Source: Bacteroidia bacterium
Lineage (GTDB): Bacteria > Bacteroidota > Bacteroidia > Flavobacteriales > Flavobacteriaceae
DNA length: 64,000 nucleotides
Assembly: GCA_030427735.1 (NCBI GenBank)
Contig: JAUIBP010000004.1
Location: 248,001-312,000 of the forward strand
Direction of reading: 5' to 3'
Numbering within the stretch: the first letter of the stretch is position 1; the number at the start of each line of letters is the position of its first letter. The notes under the pieces were generated by a model, which saw only the letters and a program-made list of their open reading frames with translations, searched no databases and had not been told where the DNA came from. This document shows, in pieces, positions 44,633 to 54,405 of this stretch. The position numbers and the translations under genes were made by a program.

Positions 44633-47485
44633 TTAGTTTTTAAATAAATCGTATTTCAATCCAAAAGTTACACGTGTTTGGTAGTACTCCATTTGCATGG
44701 TACGGTTTTTAACACCTTGGTAATAACGTAATGGTTGGTTGGTGATATTGTTTACATCTACATACAAACTTAATTGTTTTGTAATATTGGCACGGGCATT
44801 AAAGTCTAAAAAGAATTGCTCGTCGTAATAACGGTCTTCGAATGCACGTCCGCCAATTTCGTCTATGTAAGAATCGGAATAGTTAGCCGATAAACGTAAG
44901 CTAAAGTATTTGTTGGCATACCCTAACGAACCGTTAAACATATTAGGTGCTGTATTTGGTAAATCTAAATCGTTACGTTCTTCGCCATCTTCATTTCTGA
45001 TACCAGAAGCTTCAGAAGTAAGATACGTATAGTTTAAATACAGGTTTAAGTTTTTAAGGAAACCTGGTAAGAAATCTAACTGGCGTTGGAACGATGCTTC
45101 GAAACCAAAGATAGATGCTTCGTCGCCGTTAAATGGTTGGTACACTTCGTAACCTTCTTCGTTTTCGTATTGGAAAGTGTAAATGAAATCGTTAATATCT
45201 TTATAGAATATACCTCCAGATAATAACCCTACAGATTGGAAGTAATGTTCGGCCATAAGGTCGAAGTTCATAGATGTTGTTGGACCTAAATCTGGATTAC
45301 CTAAAATAATTTCTTCGTCTTCGTTGTTAATTTCTCTAGATGGTACAATATCTACATAATTTGGTCGGGCAATGGTGTTGGTCCAAGCGAATCTTAAAAT
45401 GGTATTGTCTGTGGCGTTGTACTTTAAATGTACGCTTGGTAAAACGTTGGTGTAATCGTTTTTACTGTTTATAGGCGAAGCTTCTATATAATCGCCATCT
45501 TCGTTAAATACAATTTCATTTCCGGTAGCATCGGCAACAGTGTGCTCTACACGTACTCCTAATAGGAAGCTGAAGTTATCAGAAATATTTTGCTCGGTCA
45601 TTACATAACCAGCGTATACGTTTTCTTTTACATTAAAGTTTGCCGTTTCGTATTCTTCGGGTTTATCTTCTGCGCTAAACAGATTGCTGTCGTATAAGTT
45701 TAGGCTTCCTAAATATTCTGGTGTTGGGAAATACCCGATTTGGTATTGGCTACCTGGGTTAAAATCAGATTCGGTATAATCTCTTGTAGGTACATCGCCT
45801 AAGAATTCTAAATCGTCGTTTTCTGGTGAATATTCGATGTAACCGTTATCCTGCATTTTTTCTTTGATTCTTGTTTTAGCACCAAACTTAAGGGTACCGT
45901 TCTCTTTATCGAAAATATGAAGTGGTAATTCGAAGTTTACTAAAGCGTTAAAATCGGTTTCGTCGGTATATTGATTTTCTTCGAATAACTCATCGAATTC
46001 AAAGCTGCTGTAATCGGCATCATCGGCGTTTGTAGGTGAATAGCTTGGTTTGTCTGGATTGTTATTGTAGTTAACGCCATATTCGCTTTCGTAAACTAAG
46101 TAACGCTCGTTTAAACGCTCTTCTGAAGCTTTAGAGTAAGATGCCATCCAGTCTACTTGCAGATTGTTTAATAAGTGCTCTCCTCCAAGACTGTAATTTT
46201 GCATACGTTGGTCTTCCAGACGGGCATTTTTGTTACGGTTATTATCGATACCACCTTTTACTTCGCGTTTTGCTTCAACAGGAAAAGCAGTTAGGTTGCC
46301 GTTAGTATCTACTGAAAAATCGCCAAACTCTATGTCTTCACCATCAAGAATACCTTGCTCCAAAACAAATCGGTTTTCGCGGTCGTCTCTCCAGTTGTAG
46401 ATAGATTTAAAGTACAGGGTGTTGTTGTTGTCTAATTTATAATCGAAGTTAGCAGAAAAGCTACGACGTATACGTTGTACGTGGTATTCTCTAATCTCGT
46501 TAACGCTTGCATAAGGGTTAACATCTACTTCTTGCATAATAGGGTCGCCCTCTTCATCTTCGGCACCAGTGTTGTATTCAAATTCATCATCCCATTCGGC
46601 TTCTACGTTATCAGATCCGAATTTTGTGTCGTTGAATGAAGCTGCAACAACCCATCCAAATTTATCGTTTTTGCTGCGGTCTCCTAATAAAAACGATCCG
46701 TTTAAAATACGTTTATCGTTAATTAAGTTAATTCCAGATCCACCAGTTGCCGATAAACGAAAACCATGTGGCGATGTTCTGGTAATTAAGTTTATAGACC
46801 CTCCAATCGCATCGGCATCCATGTCTGGCGTTACCGCTTTGTTTACTTCTACAGTTTGAATCATGTCCGACGGAATTAAATCCATTTGAACATTTCTGTT
46901 GTCAGCTTCTGCCGATGGAATACGGCTACCGTTTAAAGTTACCGAGTTTAACTGTGGCGCCAAACCACGTACTATAATATTACGTGCCTCGCCTTGGTCT
47001 ACTTGCATGGTGATACCCGGAATACGTTTTACAGCATCTCCAATATTAGCATCTGGAAATTTACCAATTTGGTCTGTAGACACAATGTTAGTAATATTTT
47101 GCTTGTTTTTTTGAGTGTTAAGCGCTCTGGCTTGACTGCCAAATCCTAATCCAACAATTTGTACTTCGTCTAATTCTGTGTTTTGTTCGGTTAATACAAT
47201 CGTTAAATTGGTCGTTACTGCTGGGTTTACTGTAATTTGTTGGTTGTAGTCGGCATAACCTAAATACTTAATGGTTAAGTTGTAGGTGCCTGGTCCTATA
47301 TTTACAAGTGTGAACTTTCCGTTGAAATCGGATACAGCTCCTTTGTTTATTTCTTCAAGTAATACCGATGCTCCTGGAACTGTTATTGCATTTTGATCTG
47401 TAATGGTTCCTTGAACTTGCCCGGTTTGTGCTAATGCGCTAATTGTGGTAATTAATAGCGTCATTAAAGTCATCCAGTTTTTCAT
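44633..47485 (-). CDS. TonB-dependent receptor, phytase-linked (TBDR3)
   Basis: A 950-residue receptor: signal peptide (ending SALAQ), regulatory-like domain (GQVQGTITDQNAITVPGASV), plug (DAVKRIPGITMQVDQGEARN, GGSINLITRTSP), and a barrel of the TIGR01782-like group, ending in RVTFGLKYDLFKN. It lies three bases ahead of the phytase gene and is transcribed with it, so it should import phytase products or phytate. It is not close to TBDR1/2 in sequence. Confidence 0.92.
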   Translation of the reverse strand: MKNWMTLMTLLITTISALAQTGQVQGTITDQNAITVPGASVLLEEINKGAVSDFNGKFTLVNIGPGTYNLTIKYLGYADYNQQITVNPAVTTNLTIVLTEQNTELDEVQIVGLGFGSQARALNTQKNKQNITNIVSTDQIGKFPDANIGDAVKRIPGITMQVDQGEARNIIVRGLAPQLNSVTLNGSRIPSAEADNRNVQMDLIPSDMIQTVEVNKAVTPDMDADAIGGSINLITRTSPHGFRLSATGGSGINLINDKRILNGSFLLGDRSKNDKFGWVVAASFNDTKFGSDNVEAEWDDEFEYNTGAEDEEGDPIMQEVDVNPYASVNEIREYHVQRIRRSFSANFDYKLDNNNTLYFKSIYNWRDDRENRFVLEQGILDGEDIEFGDFSVDTNGNLTAFPVEAKREVKGGIDNNRNKNARLEDQRMQNYSLGGEHLLNNLQVDWMASYSKASEERLNERYLVYESEYGVNYNNNPDKPSYSPTNADDADYSSFEFDELFEENQYTDETDFNALVNFELPLHIFDKENGTLKFGAKTRIKEKMQDNGYIEYSPENDDLEFLGDVPTRDYTESDFNPGSQYQIGYFPTPEYLGSLNLYDSNLFSAEDKPEEYETANFNVKENVYAGYVMTEQNISDNFSFLLGVRVEHTVADATGNEIVFNEDGDYIEASPINSKNDYTNVLPSVHLKYNATDNTILRFAWTNTIARPNYVDIVPSREINNEDEEIILGNPDLGPTTSMNFDLMAEHYFQSVGLLSGGIFYKDINDFIYTFQYENEEGYEVYQPFNGDEASIFGFEASFQRQLDFLPGFLKNLNLYLNYTYLTSEASGIRNEDGEERNDLDLPNTAPNMFNGSLGYANKYFSLRLSANYSDSYIDEIGGRAFEDRYYDEQFFLDFNARANITKQLSLYVDVNNITNQPLRYYQGVKNRTMQMEYYQTRVTFGLKYDLFKN

Positions 47486-47510
47486 AATTATTTGTTAATT
47501 TATTTTTGGA

Positions 47511-47576
47511 CAAATTTAGATTTGAAGCACAAGATTTGTCTAAAGCAACAGTTAACAAAATGTAATAATCTAACCG
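47511..47576 (-). promoter_or_regulatory. Promoter and possible operator of phytase-TBDR operon
   Basis: TAAATTTG (47511-47518, minus strand) is a clear -7 box. Further upstream is an AT-rich block (47551-47575) that reads GTTAACAAAATG and TAATAATCTAACC on the plus strand and resembles the block before TBDR1. A TAACC ... GGTTA inverted repeat follows at 47571-47586. No strong -33 TTTG at 20 bases spacing, again suggesting activation. Confidence 0.5.
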
Positions 47577-47646
47577 ATTTTGGTTATATAATAAGGCAAC
47601 ATTTACACTGGCATTACGTGTTGGTAATATTTTGGAAACATAAGGT

Positions 47647-49272
47647 TTATAGGTTAAGAATGAAGGTCTGCAGGTCGTCTTTCGAGTCTATTGGTAACTT
47701 TTTTCTAAGGCGATATCGTGCAATGCGCACACTATCAGGCGTTATTCGTAATATAGATGCAATTTCTTTTGATGATAAATTTAACCGTAAGAGCATACAT
47801 AGGCGTAGTTCGGAGGCCGAAAGCTCAGTTGTAACATCGTGTTTTATGCTGTGAAAGAAGTTTGGATGAATTTGTTCGAAAAAACCTATAAACTCTGTCC
47901 ATTCTTCTTCTTGAGATAAATCGGAATTGATGTCTTTAATAACGGTTTCTAACTTCGATTTTATCATTACCGTATTCCGGTCTTTTAAATGTGTAAGGGT
48001 TCGCGATATGTCGGCTATCATTTTGTTTTTATGGGCAAGATGCAAACTGTAATTGGTAAGTGCCGACATTTTAATGTCTACTTCTCTTTTTAAGGCAGCT
48101 TCTTCTTGTGTTTTCTTATCGAGATTGGCTTGCAGTAATTGGTGTTTGTAGTCTTTAATTTTAGATTCTTGTTTTTTGCGTTTTTTGAAGTAAACTAACC
48201 AACCAACTAAAATGAGTATTAAAAAGATGCAGGATAGTAAAATGATGTTTTGCCTAATTCTATTAACTTCGTTTTGTTTGTTAAGTAGTTTTACTTGGGC
48301 ATCGCGCTCGGCGACTTCGTAAAGAATTTGTAAGGAGCTAACCAGATCGGCATTTTTTTGTTCAATTTCATCGGCGTTTAGTCGGGCATGGGTTGTCATG
48401 TAGTTAAAAGCCGTTTGGTAGTCGCCCATTCCTGCATAAATAAGCGCTAGATCTTTTAGGGCAGATTCTTCTTGATCTATATTATTAGTGGCTTTTGCCA
48501 TTTGTAGGGCTTGTTGTGTAAACTGTAAGGCATTATTTAATTGCCCCATTTTACGGTACGCGTCGCCTAAATTATTAATGATGTTTATTTTAGTGTCAGA
48601 CGGACTGTGTTTTGCGTAATCGGTAGCTGTTTTGAAATAGAGGAGAGCATTGTTGTAATCTTCCAGATCTTCGTAAATACTGCCTAAATTTTCGTAAGTA
48701 TAGGCTAAGCCCGTACTATCTGTAAGCGATTTAAAAATGGCTAAACTTTGCTCTTGGTATTGTAAAGCGAGTTTGTAGTTAGTTTCCTTTTCTGCAACAC
48801 TTCCTAAAAGTGCATAACTGGTGGCTTTTCCTTTTTCGAAATTAATAAGCTTAGCTGTTTCTAAACTTTCTTTACTGTACTGCGAAGCATTTTTATATTG
48901 CTTTAGAGCGAGATGAATAGCGCTAATTTTATTGCCGATGTACACCAAGGTGGTGTCTTTATTCGTGTGCAGATCTAGCGCTTGATGATAATGTTTTATC
49001 GCTTCGTCCTGAATGCCCAAATGATTGTAAAAATCGGCCAGACTAATATGCGACTGTACAATGGCCGAGGTGTTATTGTTGGCTTCGGCGTGGTTTAGTT
49101 GGTGTTTTAATTGCGTGAATACCGAGTCTATGCTACTGGTAGCTTGGTAACCGTGGTTTTGGGCCTGTGCGACAGTTGTTTGAAAGGCTAGCCAAACCAT
49201 GCAATACCAGATTTTAATTGATAGCAGGCGCCTAAGCGTTTGTAATTGTGTGAAAGGTTTACATGTAATCAT
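47647..49272 (-). CDS. Membrane TPR-LuxR transcription regulator
   Basis: A 541-residue protein from the ATG at 49272 (a TTG seven codons earlier falls in the upstream terminator). It has a signal-like N-terminus, TPR repeats at about residues 40-320 (AIKHYHQALDLH, ALQYQEQSLAIF, ALLYFKTATDYA, ALQFTQQALQMA), one transmembrane helix (ILLSCIFLILILVGWLVYF, about 345-362), a coiled coil, and a C-terminal LuxR-type helix-turn-helix (LSSKEIASILRITPDSVRIA). It is thus a membrane-spanning one-component regulator. It is placed just upstream of the phytase/TBDR operon on the same strand. Its target is inferred, not shown. Confidence 0.87.
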   Translation of the reverse strand: MITCKPFTQLQTLRRLLSIKIWYCMVWLAFQTTVAQAQNHGYQATSSIDSVFTQLKHQLNHAEANNNTSAIVQSHISLADFYNHLGIQDEAIKHYHQALDLHTNKDTTLVYIGNKISAIHLALKQYKNASQYSKESLETAKLINFEKGKATSYALLGSVAEKETNYKLALQYQEQSLAIFKSLTDSTGLAYTYENLGSIYEDLEDYNNALLYFKTATDYAKHSPSDTKINIINNLGDAYRKMGQLNNALQFTQQALQMAKATNNIDQEESALKDLALIYAGMGDYQTAFNYMTTHARLNADEIEQKNADLVSSLQILYEVAERDAQVKLLNKQNEVNRIRQNIILLSCIFLILILVGWLVYFKKRKKQESKIKDYKHQLLQANLDKKTQEEAALKREVDIKMSALTNYSLHLAHKNKMIADISRTLTHLKDRNTVMIKSKLETVIKDINSDLSQEEEWTEFIGFFEQIHPNFFHSIKHDVTTELSASELRLCMLLRLNLSSKEIASILRITPDSVRIARYRLRKKLPIDSKDDLQTFILNL

Positions 49273-49282
49273 GGCCAAATTT

Positions 49283-49317
49283 AAAAAAGGCAATGTTATG
49301 TAAACATTACCTTTTTT
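49283..49317 (-). terminator. Terminator after the S46 peptidase
   Basis: On the minus strand a T-rich inverted repeat (AAAAAAGGTAATGTT ... AACATTGCCTTTTTT) with a 5-base loop. It lies between the S46 peptidase and the regulator gene, so the two are separate transcripts. Confidence 0.85.
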
Positions 49318-49365
49318 AAACGTGGAATAGTAACCGCCACCCGTAAGGGGTAGGCGTTTGAAAAT

Positions 49366-51453
49366 CTATGATTTAGGATGTGCTAATTTCATTTCTTTTA
49401 TTAAGCGTTCGGCTCCAGCATATTTATCTATAATAAACAGTACGTAGCGTACATCTACCATAATGTTTCTACAAATATCGGGATCGTAGTTCATATCGCT
49501 CATGGTGCCTTCCCATACGCGATCAAAGTTTAATCCTATTAGGTTACCGTGGGCGTCTATAGCAGGGCTACCTGAGTTACCTCCAGTCGTATGGTTAGTC
49601 CCTAAAAAGCAAACTGGTAATTTTCCGTTAGCATCGGCATATTTACCATAGTCTTTAGCGGCGTATAAGTCTTGAAGTTTTTGAGGGACATCAAATTCGT
49701 AATCGCCAGGCACATATTTTTCCATCACACCATCCAAATAGCTTATAGGTTTGTAATACACGGCGTCTCTAGGTTCGTAGCCGCGTACTTGCCCGTAGGT
49801 AACACGTAGTGTGCTGTTGGCGTCTGGGTAATAACGTACGTTAGGTAATACTTCCATTAAGGCTTTCATATAAGCGGTTTCTAAACCATTAATGGTCGTG
49901 TTTTGTTTTTGAAATTCAGGTTCTATCGTGTTGTAGAAGTCTTCAATAAAGGGTTTTGCATAAATGTAGGCAGGGTCTGCATTTAATTTTTTAAGGAATT
50001 CTGCCGAAGAACTGTTTAAAATATCGTTGGCACTTTCTAGGTTAGTAAAAGCGGTATGCTGATAAATAGTGGCATCTACATGGTCTGTGTACATTGGCAT
50101 AATGGCTTCAAAAACACCTTGATCTACTTCTGCATTAAAATCTTTTAAAACATTTTTTATTCGATTTTTTGTAGCTTCTCTAGCCATATTGAAGGCATCG
50201 TCACCATTTTTTGCTGCATTTTCCATTTGTGATAATCTAAACATCATCCCCATCAATTCGTTGGTTCTTACAAAAATTTCAACAAAATTGCTGCGTTTTA
50301 CATCTATTGGTCCAAATTCGGCATAGCGTTTTTCGAGTTCAGGTAGCAAATCGCCGTAGCCTGCTTTTAAATGTTTCTTTTTAAGAGCAGCCGTAAATTC
50401 GGCTTCCAAAGCTTGTCGTTTAGCAATGGCATTACTTTTTTCGATACCAAGATTTTCGCCTATCCATTTTTTCCAAGCATTGGCAATACGTGCTTGTTTA
50501 GAAGCGTATTGAATACGGATTTCGTCGCTGGCTTTCATGTGGGCATCTATCACCTTTAAAGCCGCTTCGCGAATGGCAATGTTGCTCGGGTTAAGCTCTT
50601 GGGTAATTTCTTTTATGGCTACAGCCGGAAGGTACTCTTGCGTGGTTCCAGGAAACCCGAAAACCAGCGTAAAATCGCCTTCGCTAATACCGTCTAAAGA
50701 TACCGGTAAAAAGTGTTTAGGTTTGTAAGGTACATTGTCTTTAGCGTATTCGGCTGGACGATTATTTTTATCGGCATATATTCTAAACATCGAAAAATCG
50801 CCTGTATGTCTTGGCCACACCCAGTTGTCTGTGTCCGAACCAAATTTACCAATGCTTGTTGGTGGTGCTCCCACCAAACGGATGTCGGTAAAGCGTTCGG
50901 TAACAAATAAAAAGTACTGATTCCCTTTAAAGAAAGCTTTTATTTTAGTGTCTTGCCACGCTTCTTTTTGTGTGGTTTTTTGTATGCTATTGCTGTTGCT
51001 ATCTGTTTTGGCCTGTTTTTCTTTTTCGGTCATTTCTGGGGTAACGCCGTCCAGAACACGGTCGGTAACATCTTCAATTCTAACAATAAATTCTACGTAA
51101 AGGCCTTCGTTTGGTAGTTCGTCGGCTAAGGTTTTAGCCCAAAAGCCATCTTTTAAATAATCGTTTTCTAAAGAGGAATGCGATTGTATTTGTCCGTAAC
51201 CACAATGGTGATTGGTTAATAATAAACCTTGGTTAGAGATTACTTCGCTAGTACAGCCACCATTAAAATGCCCAATAGCATCTTTTAAACTCGATTGGTT
51301 AACATCGTAAATGTCTTTGGCTGTAAGTTTACTACCCAATGCTTGCATGTCGTTCTCGTTCATGCCCTTCAATAAAGAAGGAATCCACATGCCGCCTTGT
51401 TGCGCACTAACTTGAATGGTAATGCAAAAGATTAAAAATTTTATCAGTTTCAT
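49366..51453 (-). CDS. S46 dipeptidyl-peptidase, DPP11-like
   Basis: A secreted serine peptidase of 695 residues from the ATG at 51453 (MKLIKFLIFCITIQVSAQ as signal peptide); the frame extends eight codons upstream but the -7 box at 51475-51482 makes the internal start likely. The catalytic triad is visible: NHHCGYGQIQ (His), RHTGDFSMFR (Asp), TGGNSGSPAID (Ser). Eighteen residues after the Ser is an Arg (LNFDRVWEG), as in P. gingivalis DPP11, which favours acidic P1 residues, rather than the Gly of DPP7. It releases dipeptides in the periplasm from proteins. Confidence 0.93.
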   Translation of the reverse strand: MKLIKFLIFCITIQVSAQQGGMWIPSLLKGMNENDMQALGSKLTAKDIYDVNQSSLKDAIGHFNGGCTSEVISNQGLLLTNHHCGYGQIQSHSSLENDYLKDGFWAKTLADELPNEGLYVEFIVRIEDVTDRVLDGVTPEMTEKEKQAKTDSNSNSIQKTTQKEAWQDTKIKAFFKGNQYFLFVTERFTDIRLVGAPPTSIGKFGSDTDNWVWPRHTGDFSMFRIYADKNNRPAEYAKDNVPYKPKHFLPVSLDGISEGDFTLVFGFPGTTQEYLPAVAIKEITQELNPSNIAIREAALKVIDAHMKASDEIRIQYASKQARIANAWKKWIGENLGIEKSNAIAKRQALEAEFTAALKKKHLKAGYGDLLPELEKRYAEFGPIDVKRSNFVEIFVRTNELMGMMFRLSQMENAAKNGDDAFNMAREATKNRIKNVLKDFNAEVDQGVFEAIMPMYTDHVDATIYQHTAFTNLESANDILNSSSAEFLKKLNADPAYIYAKPFIEDFYNTIEPEFQKQNTTINGLETAYMKALMEVLPNVRYYPDANSTLRVTYGQVRGYEPRDAVYYKPISYLDGVMEKYVPGDYEFDVPQKLQDLYAAKDYGKYADANGKLPVCFLGTNHTTGGNSGSPAIDAHGNLIGLNFDRVWEGTMSDMNYDPDICRNIMVDVRYVLFIIDKYAGAERLIKEMKLAHPKS

Positions 51454-51474
51454 TTGTCTGTTTTTAAAGTGATG

Positions 51475-51482
51475 CAAAGATA
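51475..51482 (-). promoter_or_regulatory. -7 box of the S46 peptidase gene
   Basis: TATCTTTG on the minus strand fits TAnnTTTG and lies about 21 bases before the preferred start at 51453. The alternative start at 51477 overlaps it, so it is disfavoured. Confidence 0.6.
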
Positions 51483-51624
51483 GAAAAGGCAGGGCGTATT
51501 TTAGGTACCCACTGTTTAAAATAGCCGCAGTGCTGTTGCGGTTAATCTGTGAAATTGATTTAGAGGTCTAATAATTAGGTGATTGTGGTCTTTTTTGAAT
51601 ATTTTAGTGTAAAACCTTTAGCTT

Positions 51625-51972
51625 ATGAAACAACAATTACTTTTATTTTTTATACTTTTCTGTACTGTAAGCTTTCATATAAACGCCCAAAGCATCACTT
51701 ATAAAGGGAAATCTTATCAGGTTAAAGGCGAATCGATTTATATGGGAAGTTACGATGTAACCGAAAGTTTAACCTTAGACGACCAGCGGGAGATTAAAGC
51801 GGCCTATGCCGAGCAGGAAGATGCTATACGACAGCACGAAAAGGCCCTAAAGCAAGAAGATAAAGCCGAGCGTAAGCGTAAAAAACAAGAAGCCAAAGCG
51901 GCAAAAAAGGCACAACGGGAAGTACAGCCTGAAACCGATAGCAAGGCGTCTAAGAAATTTTTAATTTTTTGA
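51625..51972 (+). CDS. Small secreted protein with charged coiled-coil tail
   Basis: A 115-residue protein with a signal peptide (LLFFILFCTVSFHINAQ), a short beta-like domain (SITYKGKSYQVKGESIYMGS, YDVTESLTL), and a Lys/Glu/Ala-rich C-terminal tail (EKALKQEDKAERKRKKQEA) that likely forms a coil. Its TGA stop overlaps the ATG of the next gene (TGATG), so translation is coupled. Function unknown. Confidence 0.7.
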   Translation: MKQQLLLFFILFCTVSFHINAQSITYKGKSYQVKGESIYMGSYDVTESLTLDDQREIKAAYAEQEDAIRQHEKALKQEDKAERKRKKQEAKAAKKAQREVQPETDSKASKKFLIF

Positions 51973-52754
51973 TGGTAGAAGATTTAAAAATAGCACTTAT
52001 CCAAACCGATTTGGTTTGGGAGCAACCCCAAGCCAATATTTCGGCTTTAACCCAACATATTGAAGCAATACGCGAGGCTGTAGACCTTATTGTGTTGCCT
52101 GAAATGTTTAGCACTGGTTTTACTATGAATGCCCAAGCCCAAGCCGAAACTATGGATGGGCCTACAGTAACATGGATGCAAAACCAAGCCCTAAGTAAGC
52201 AAACCGCCATACTGGGAAGTTTAGTGATTACCGAAAACGAACAGTATTTTAATAGGTTAGTGTTTGTATACCCTAATGGCGAAATAACCACGTACGACAA
52301 GCGACATACGTTTACTTTGGCGGGCGAAGACAAGGTGTATACGACAGGTGAAACGCGTGTTATTACATACTATAAAGGCTGGCGTTTGTTTCCTTTAATT
52401 TGTTACGATTTGCGCTTTCCTGTTTGGTCGCGTTTTCAAGACGATTACGATGTGTTACTGTATGTTGCCAATTGGCCAAAACCTAGAATTCAGGCTTGGG
52501 ATACCTTATTACGTGCCCGCGCCATAGAAAATATGAGTTTTAGTATAGGCGTAAATCGTGTGGGTACCGATGCTAAAGGGCATGAGTATGTAGGGCATTC
52601 TGCGGTTTATAATCCTCTGGGCGAAGTTATGTCTAGTTTTTTGCCTAAAGAAAACGGAATACGAATTGTAGTATTACACCATAACGAGTTAGTGGCTGTA
52701 CGCGAACAGTTTAAGTTTTTGGACGATAGGGACGCATTTAATCTACTAATGTAA
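51972..52754 (+). CDS. Carbon-nitrogen hydrolase, omega-amidase-like
   Basis: A 260-residue nitrilase-superfamily protein from the ATG at 51972 (a TTG directly before it is in frame). The triad is Glu in VLPEMFSTGFTMN, Lys in TYDKRHTFTLAG and Cys in PLICYDLRFPVWS, followed by YVANWPKPRIQAW. It fits the omega-amidase/YafV group that repairs or hydrolyses alpha-ketoglutaramate-type amides. Its 3' end overlaps the end of the convergent Ig-like gene by 17 bases. Confidence 0.9.
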   Translation: MVEDLKIALIQTDLVWEQPQANISALTQHIEAIREAVDLIVLPEMFSTGFTMNAQAQAETMDGPTVTWMQNQALSKQTAILGSLVITENEQYFNRLVFVYPNGEITTYDKRHTFTLAGEDKVYTTGETRVITYYKGWRLFPLICYDLRFPVWSRFQDDYDVLLYVANWPKPRIQAWDTLLRARAIENMSFSIGVNRVGTDAKGHEYVGHSAVYNPLGEVMSSFLPKENGIRIVVLHHNELVAVREQFKFLDDRDAFNLLM

Positions 52755-54348
52755 ATTCTTCTACAACATCCCATCCTACACGCACATCTATAGGTTTTGG
52801 GTAATAACTGATGCGTTCGGGTTGTTGCTTTTTTAAATAATTTCCTGTATCGTACTTTTTATTGCCGTTGGTATCAAAAATAACACGCAGTAAATATTTG
52901 CCATTGCTCAAGTAAGTAAAATCTAATGGCTCGGGTTCTGTGCTGTATTTTTCGGCTTTAACATCTCCTTTTTCGTTAGTTAGTTGTACAATTATGGGGT
53001 ATTGCGCATTTTTTAAAATAATACGTGCGTTGCCGTAATCGTCAAACGCTTTGGTTTGTAGGCGCATTTGTAGCGTATCGTTGGTATCTCCAAAAAAGTC
53101 GGTTATAGCTTCTGGTAGTAAATCTATAAAATACTTGTTGCTTTCGGTTTTTTCAAATTCAAAACGCAACGTGTTATTCAGTGTGTCTAATGCGGTATTA
53201 AAAGCAACGGCAAGCGTGTCTTTATCTGTAATAGAAATCAGGTCTTTGTTAATTAAGCTAAACGGTGTAGTTGCCGTTAAATAGAAGGTTTCATTAAAGT
53301 TTATTTGACCGCTAGGCACGCCTTTAAGCACTAAAGTATCTTGATTTTTTTCGGTTATTTTAAGGTCGAAGGTGTCGCGTACCTGCTGTTTGTAGCTCAC
53401 GCGAAATTGTAGAGAGTCGCTTTCTAATTTAGGTTTGTACCAATACATTAGCGAATCTGTTTTTTCGTCTTTTGTAATGGTGTACGCGTAATCGTCTGGG
53501 GTTTCGGTAAGTAGGTCTATACTCATGTTTTTATAATCACCTTCGTAACCAAAAGCAATTTTACCTTCCGATATTAATCGCGGTTTAAAGGCTTTAAAAT
53601 CTAAATCTTCCTGAAAGAGTTTCAGTACGTAACTGGTATCTGTAGGCACTTCTATTAAAGTGTCGTAAAAGCCAATTTTATCTGTTTTTTGCTGAAATTT
53701 AAAATCCTGATTATTGTCCTTCATGGCCACTAATAAATACTTACCTGCCTTAAGGTTTTCAATAGAAAAGGTGGTTAAACTGTCTAGCGTATTGGTAACG
53801 TACTTTGGTTTTTGTTTGTAAATGATGGAATCTGTAAATGTAGAATCGACTTCGTACAGTGCTACCGAAACAAAGTTTTCTGGTGTTTTCTTTTCGGCGT
53901 CTAAAATGGTTCCGGTTACTTTTAACGAGTCGATGTAAGTACCTGTAGACATTACATATTTAAAGTACGGAAACGGATTTCCTTCATTATTATCTACAAT
54001 ACTATTGCCAAAATTAAATGCGTACGTGGTGTTAGGGGCAAGGGTATCGTATATTTTAATGGTAATGTATTTACTGGCGGTGCCCAAAGGGGTGATTTCG
54101 GGCGGCGTATTCATAGGTGGCGAAATAATAAGCTGTTTACTTAAATCTTTAATTTTAATATACTCGTTAAAGTATATTTTTATTTCTGTACTATTAAAGT
54201 TAGTGCTGAAGTTTTTGGGTTCTGAACGTATAATTTCGGGCGGTAACATATCTTTCTCGCCACCCGACGGCGTACCACGATTGGCGCAGTTTACAATTAA
54301 CAGGGCAATGGCCAAAACCAGAAGACTATTAGACAGTACTTTATTCAT
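52738..54348 (-). CDS. Lipoprotein with Ig-like (SbsA-type) domain
   Basis: About 536 residues from the ATG at 54348 (an ATG three codons earlier is equally possible). The N-terminus is a lipoprotein signal (LVLAIALLIVNC), then an Ig-like domain (PPEIIRSEPKNFSTNFN, KIYFNEYIKIKDLSKQLII, NTTYAFNFGNSIVDNNEGN), then a mixed region with DxNxxxxDTG near the end (FDTNGNKKYDTGNY). The domain is of the type that occurs in envelope proteins of Bacteroidota. No enzyme motif. It follows comF on the same strand at 58 bases and is likely co-transcribed. Confidence 0.85.
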   Translation of the reverse strand: MNKVLSNSLLVLAIALLIVNCANRGTPSGGEKDMLPPEIIRSEPKNFSTNFNSTEIKIYFNEYIKIKDLSKQLIISPPMNTPPEITPLGTASKYITIKIYDTLAPNTTYAFNFGNSIVDNNEGNPFPYFKYVMSTGTYIDSLKVTGTILDAEKKTPENFVSVALYEVDSTFTDSIIYKQKPKYVTNTLDSLTTFSIENLKAGKYLLVAMKDNNQDFKFQQKTDKIGFYDTLIEVPTDTSYVLKLFQEDLDFKAFKPRLISEGKIAFGYEGDYKNMSIDLLTETPDDYAYTITKDEKTDSLMYWYKPKLESDSLQFRVSYKQQVRDTFDLKITEKNQDTLVLKGVPSGQINFNETFYLTATTPFSLINKDLISITDKDTLAVAFNTALDTLNNTLRFEFEKTESNKYFIDLLPEAITDFFGDTNDTLQMRLQTKAFDDYGNARIILKNAQYPIIVQLTNEKGDVKAEKYSTEPEPLDFTYLSNGKYLLRVIFDTNGNKKYDTGNYLKKQQPERISYYPKPIDVRVGWDVVEEFTLVD

Positions 54349-54405
54349 TATTCGCATTAAGAATTTGCACAAAGAAACAACATATTTGCCATTCGTTAAA
54401 ACGCT

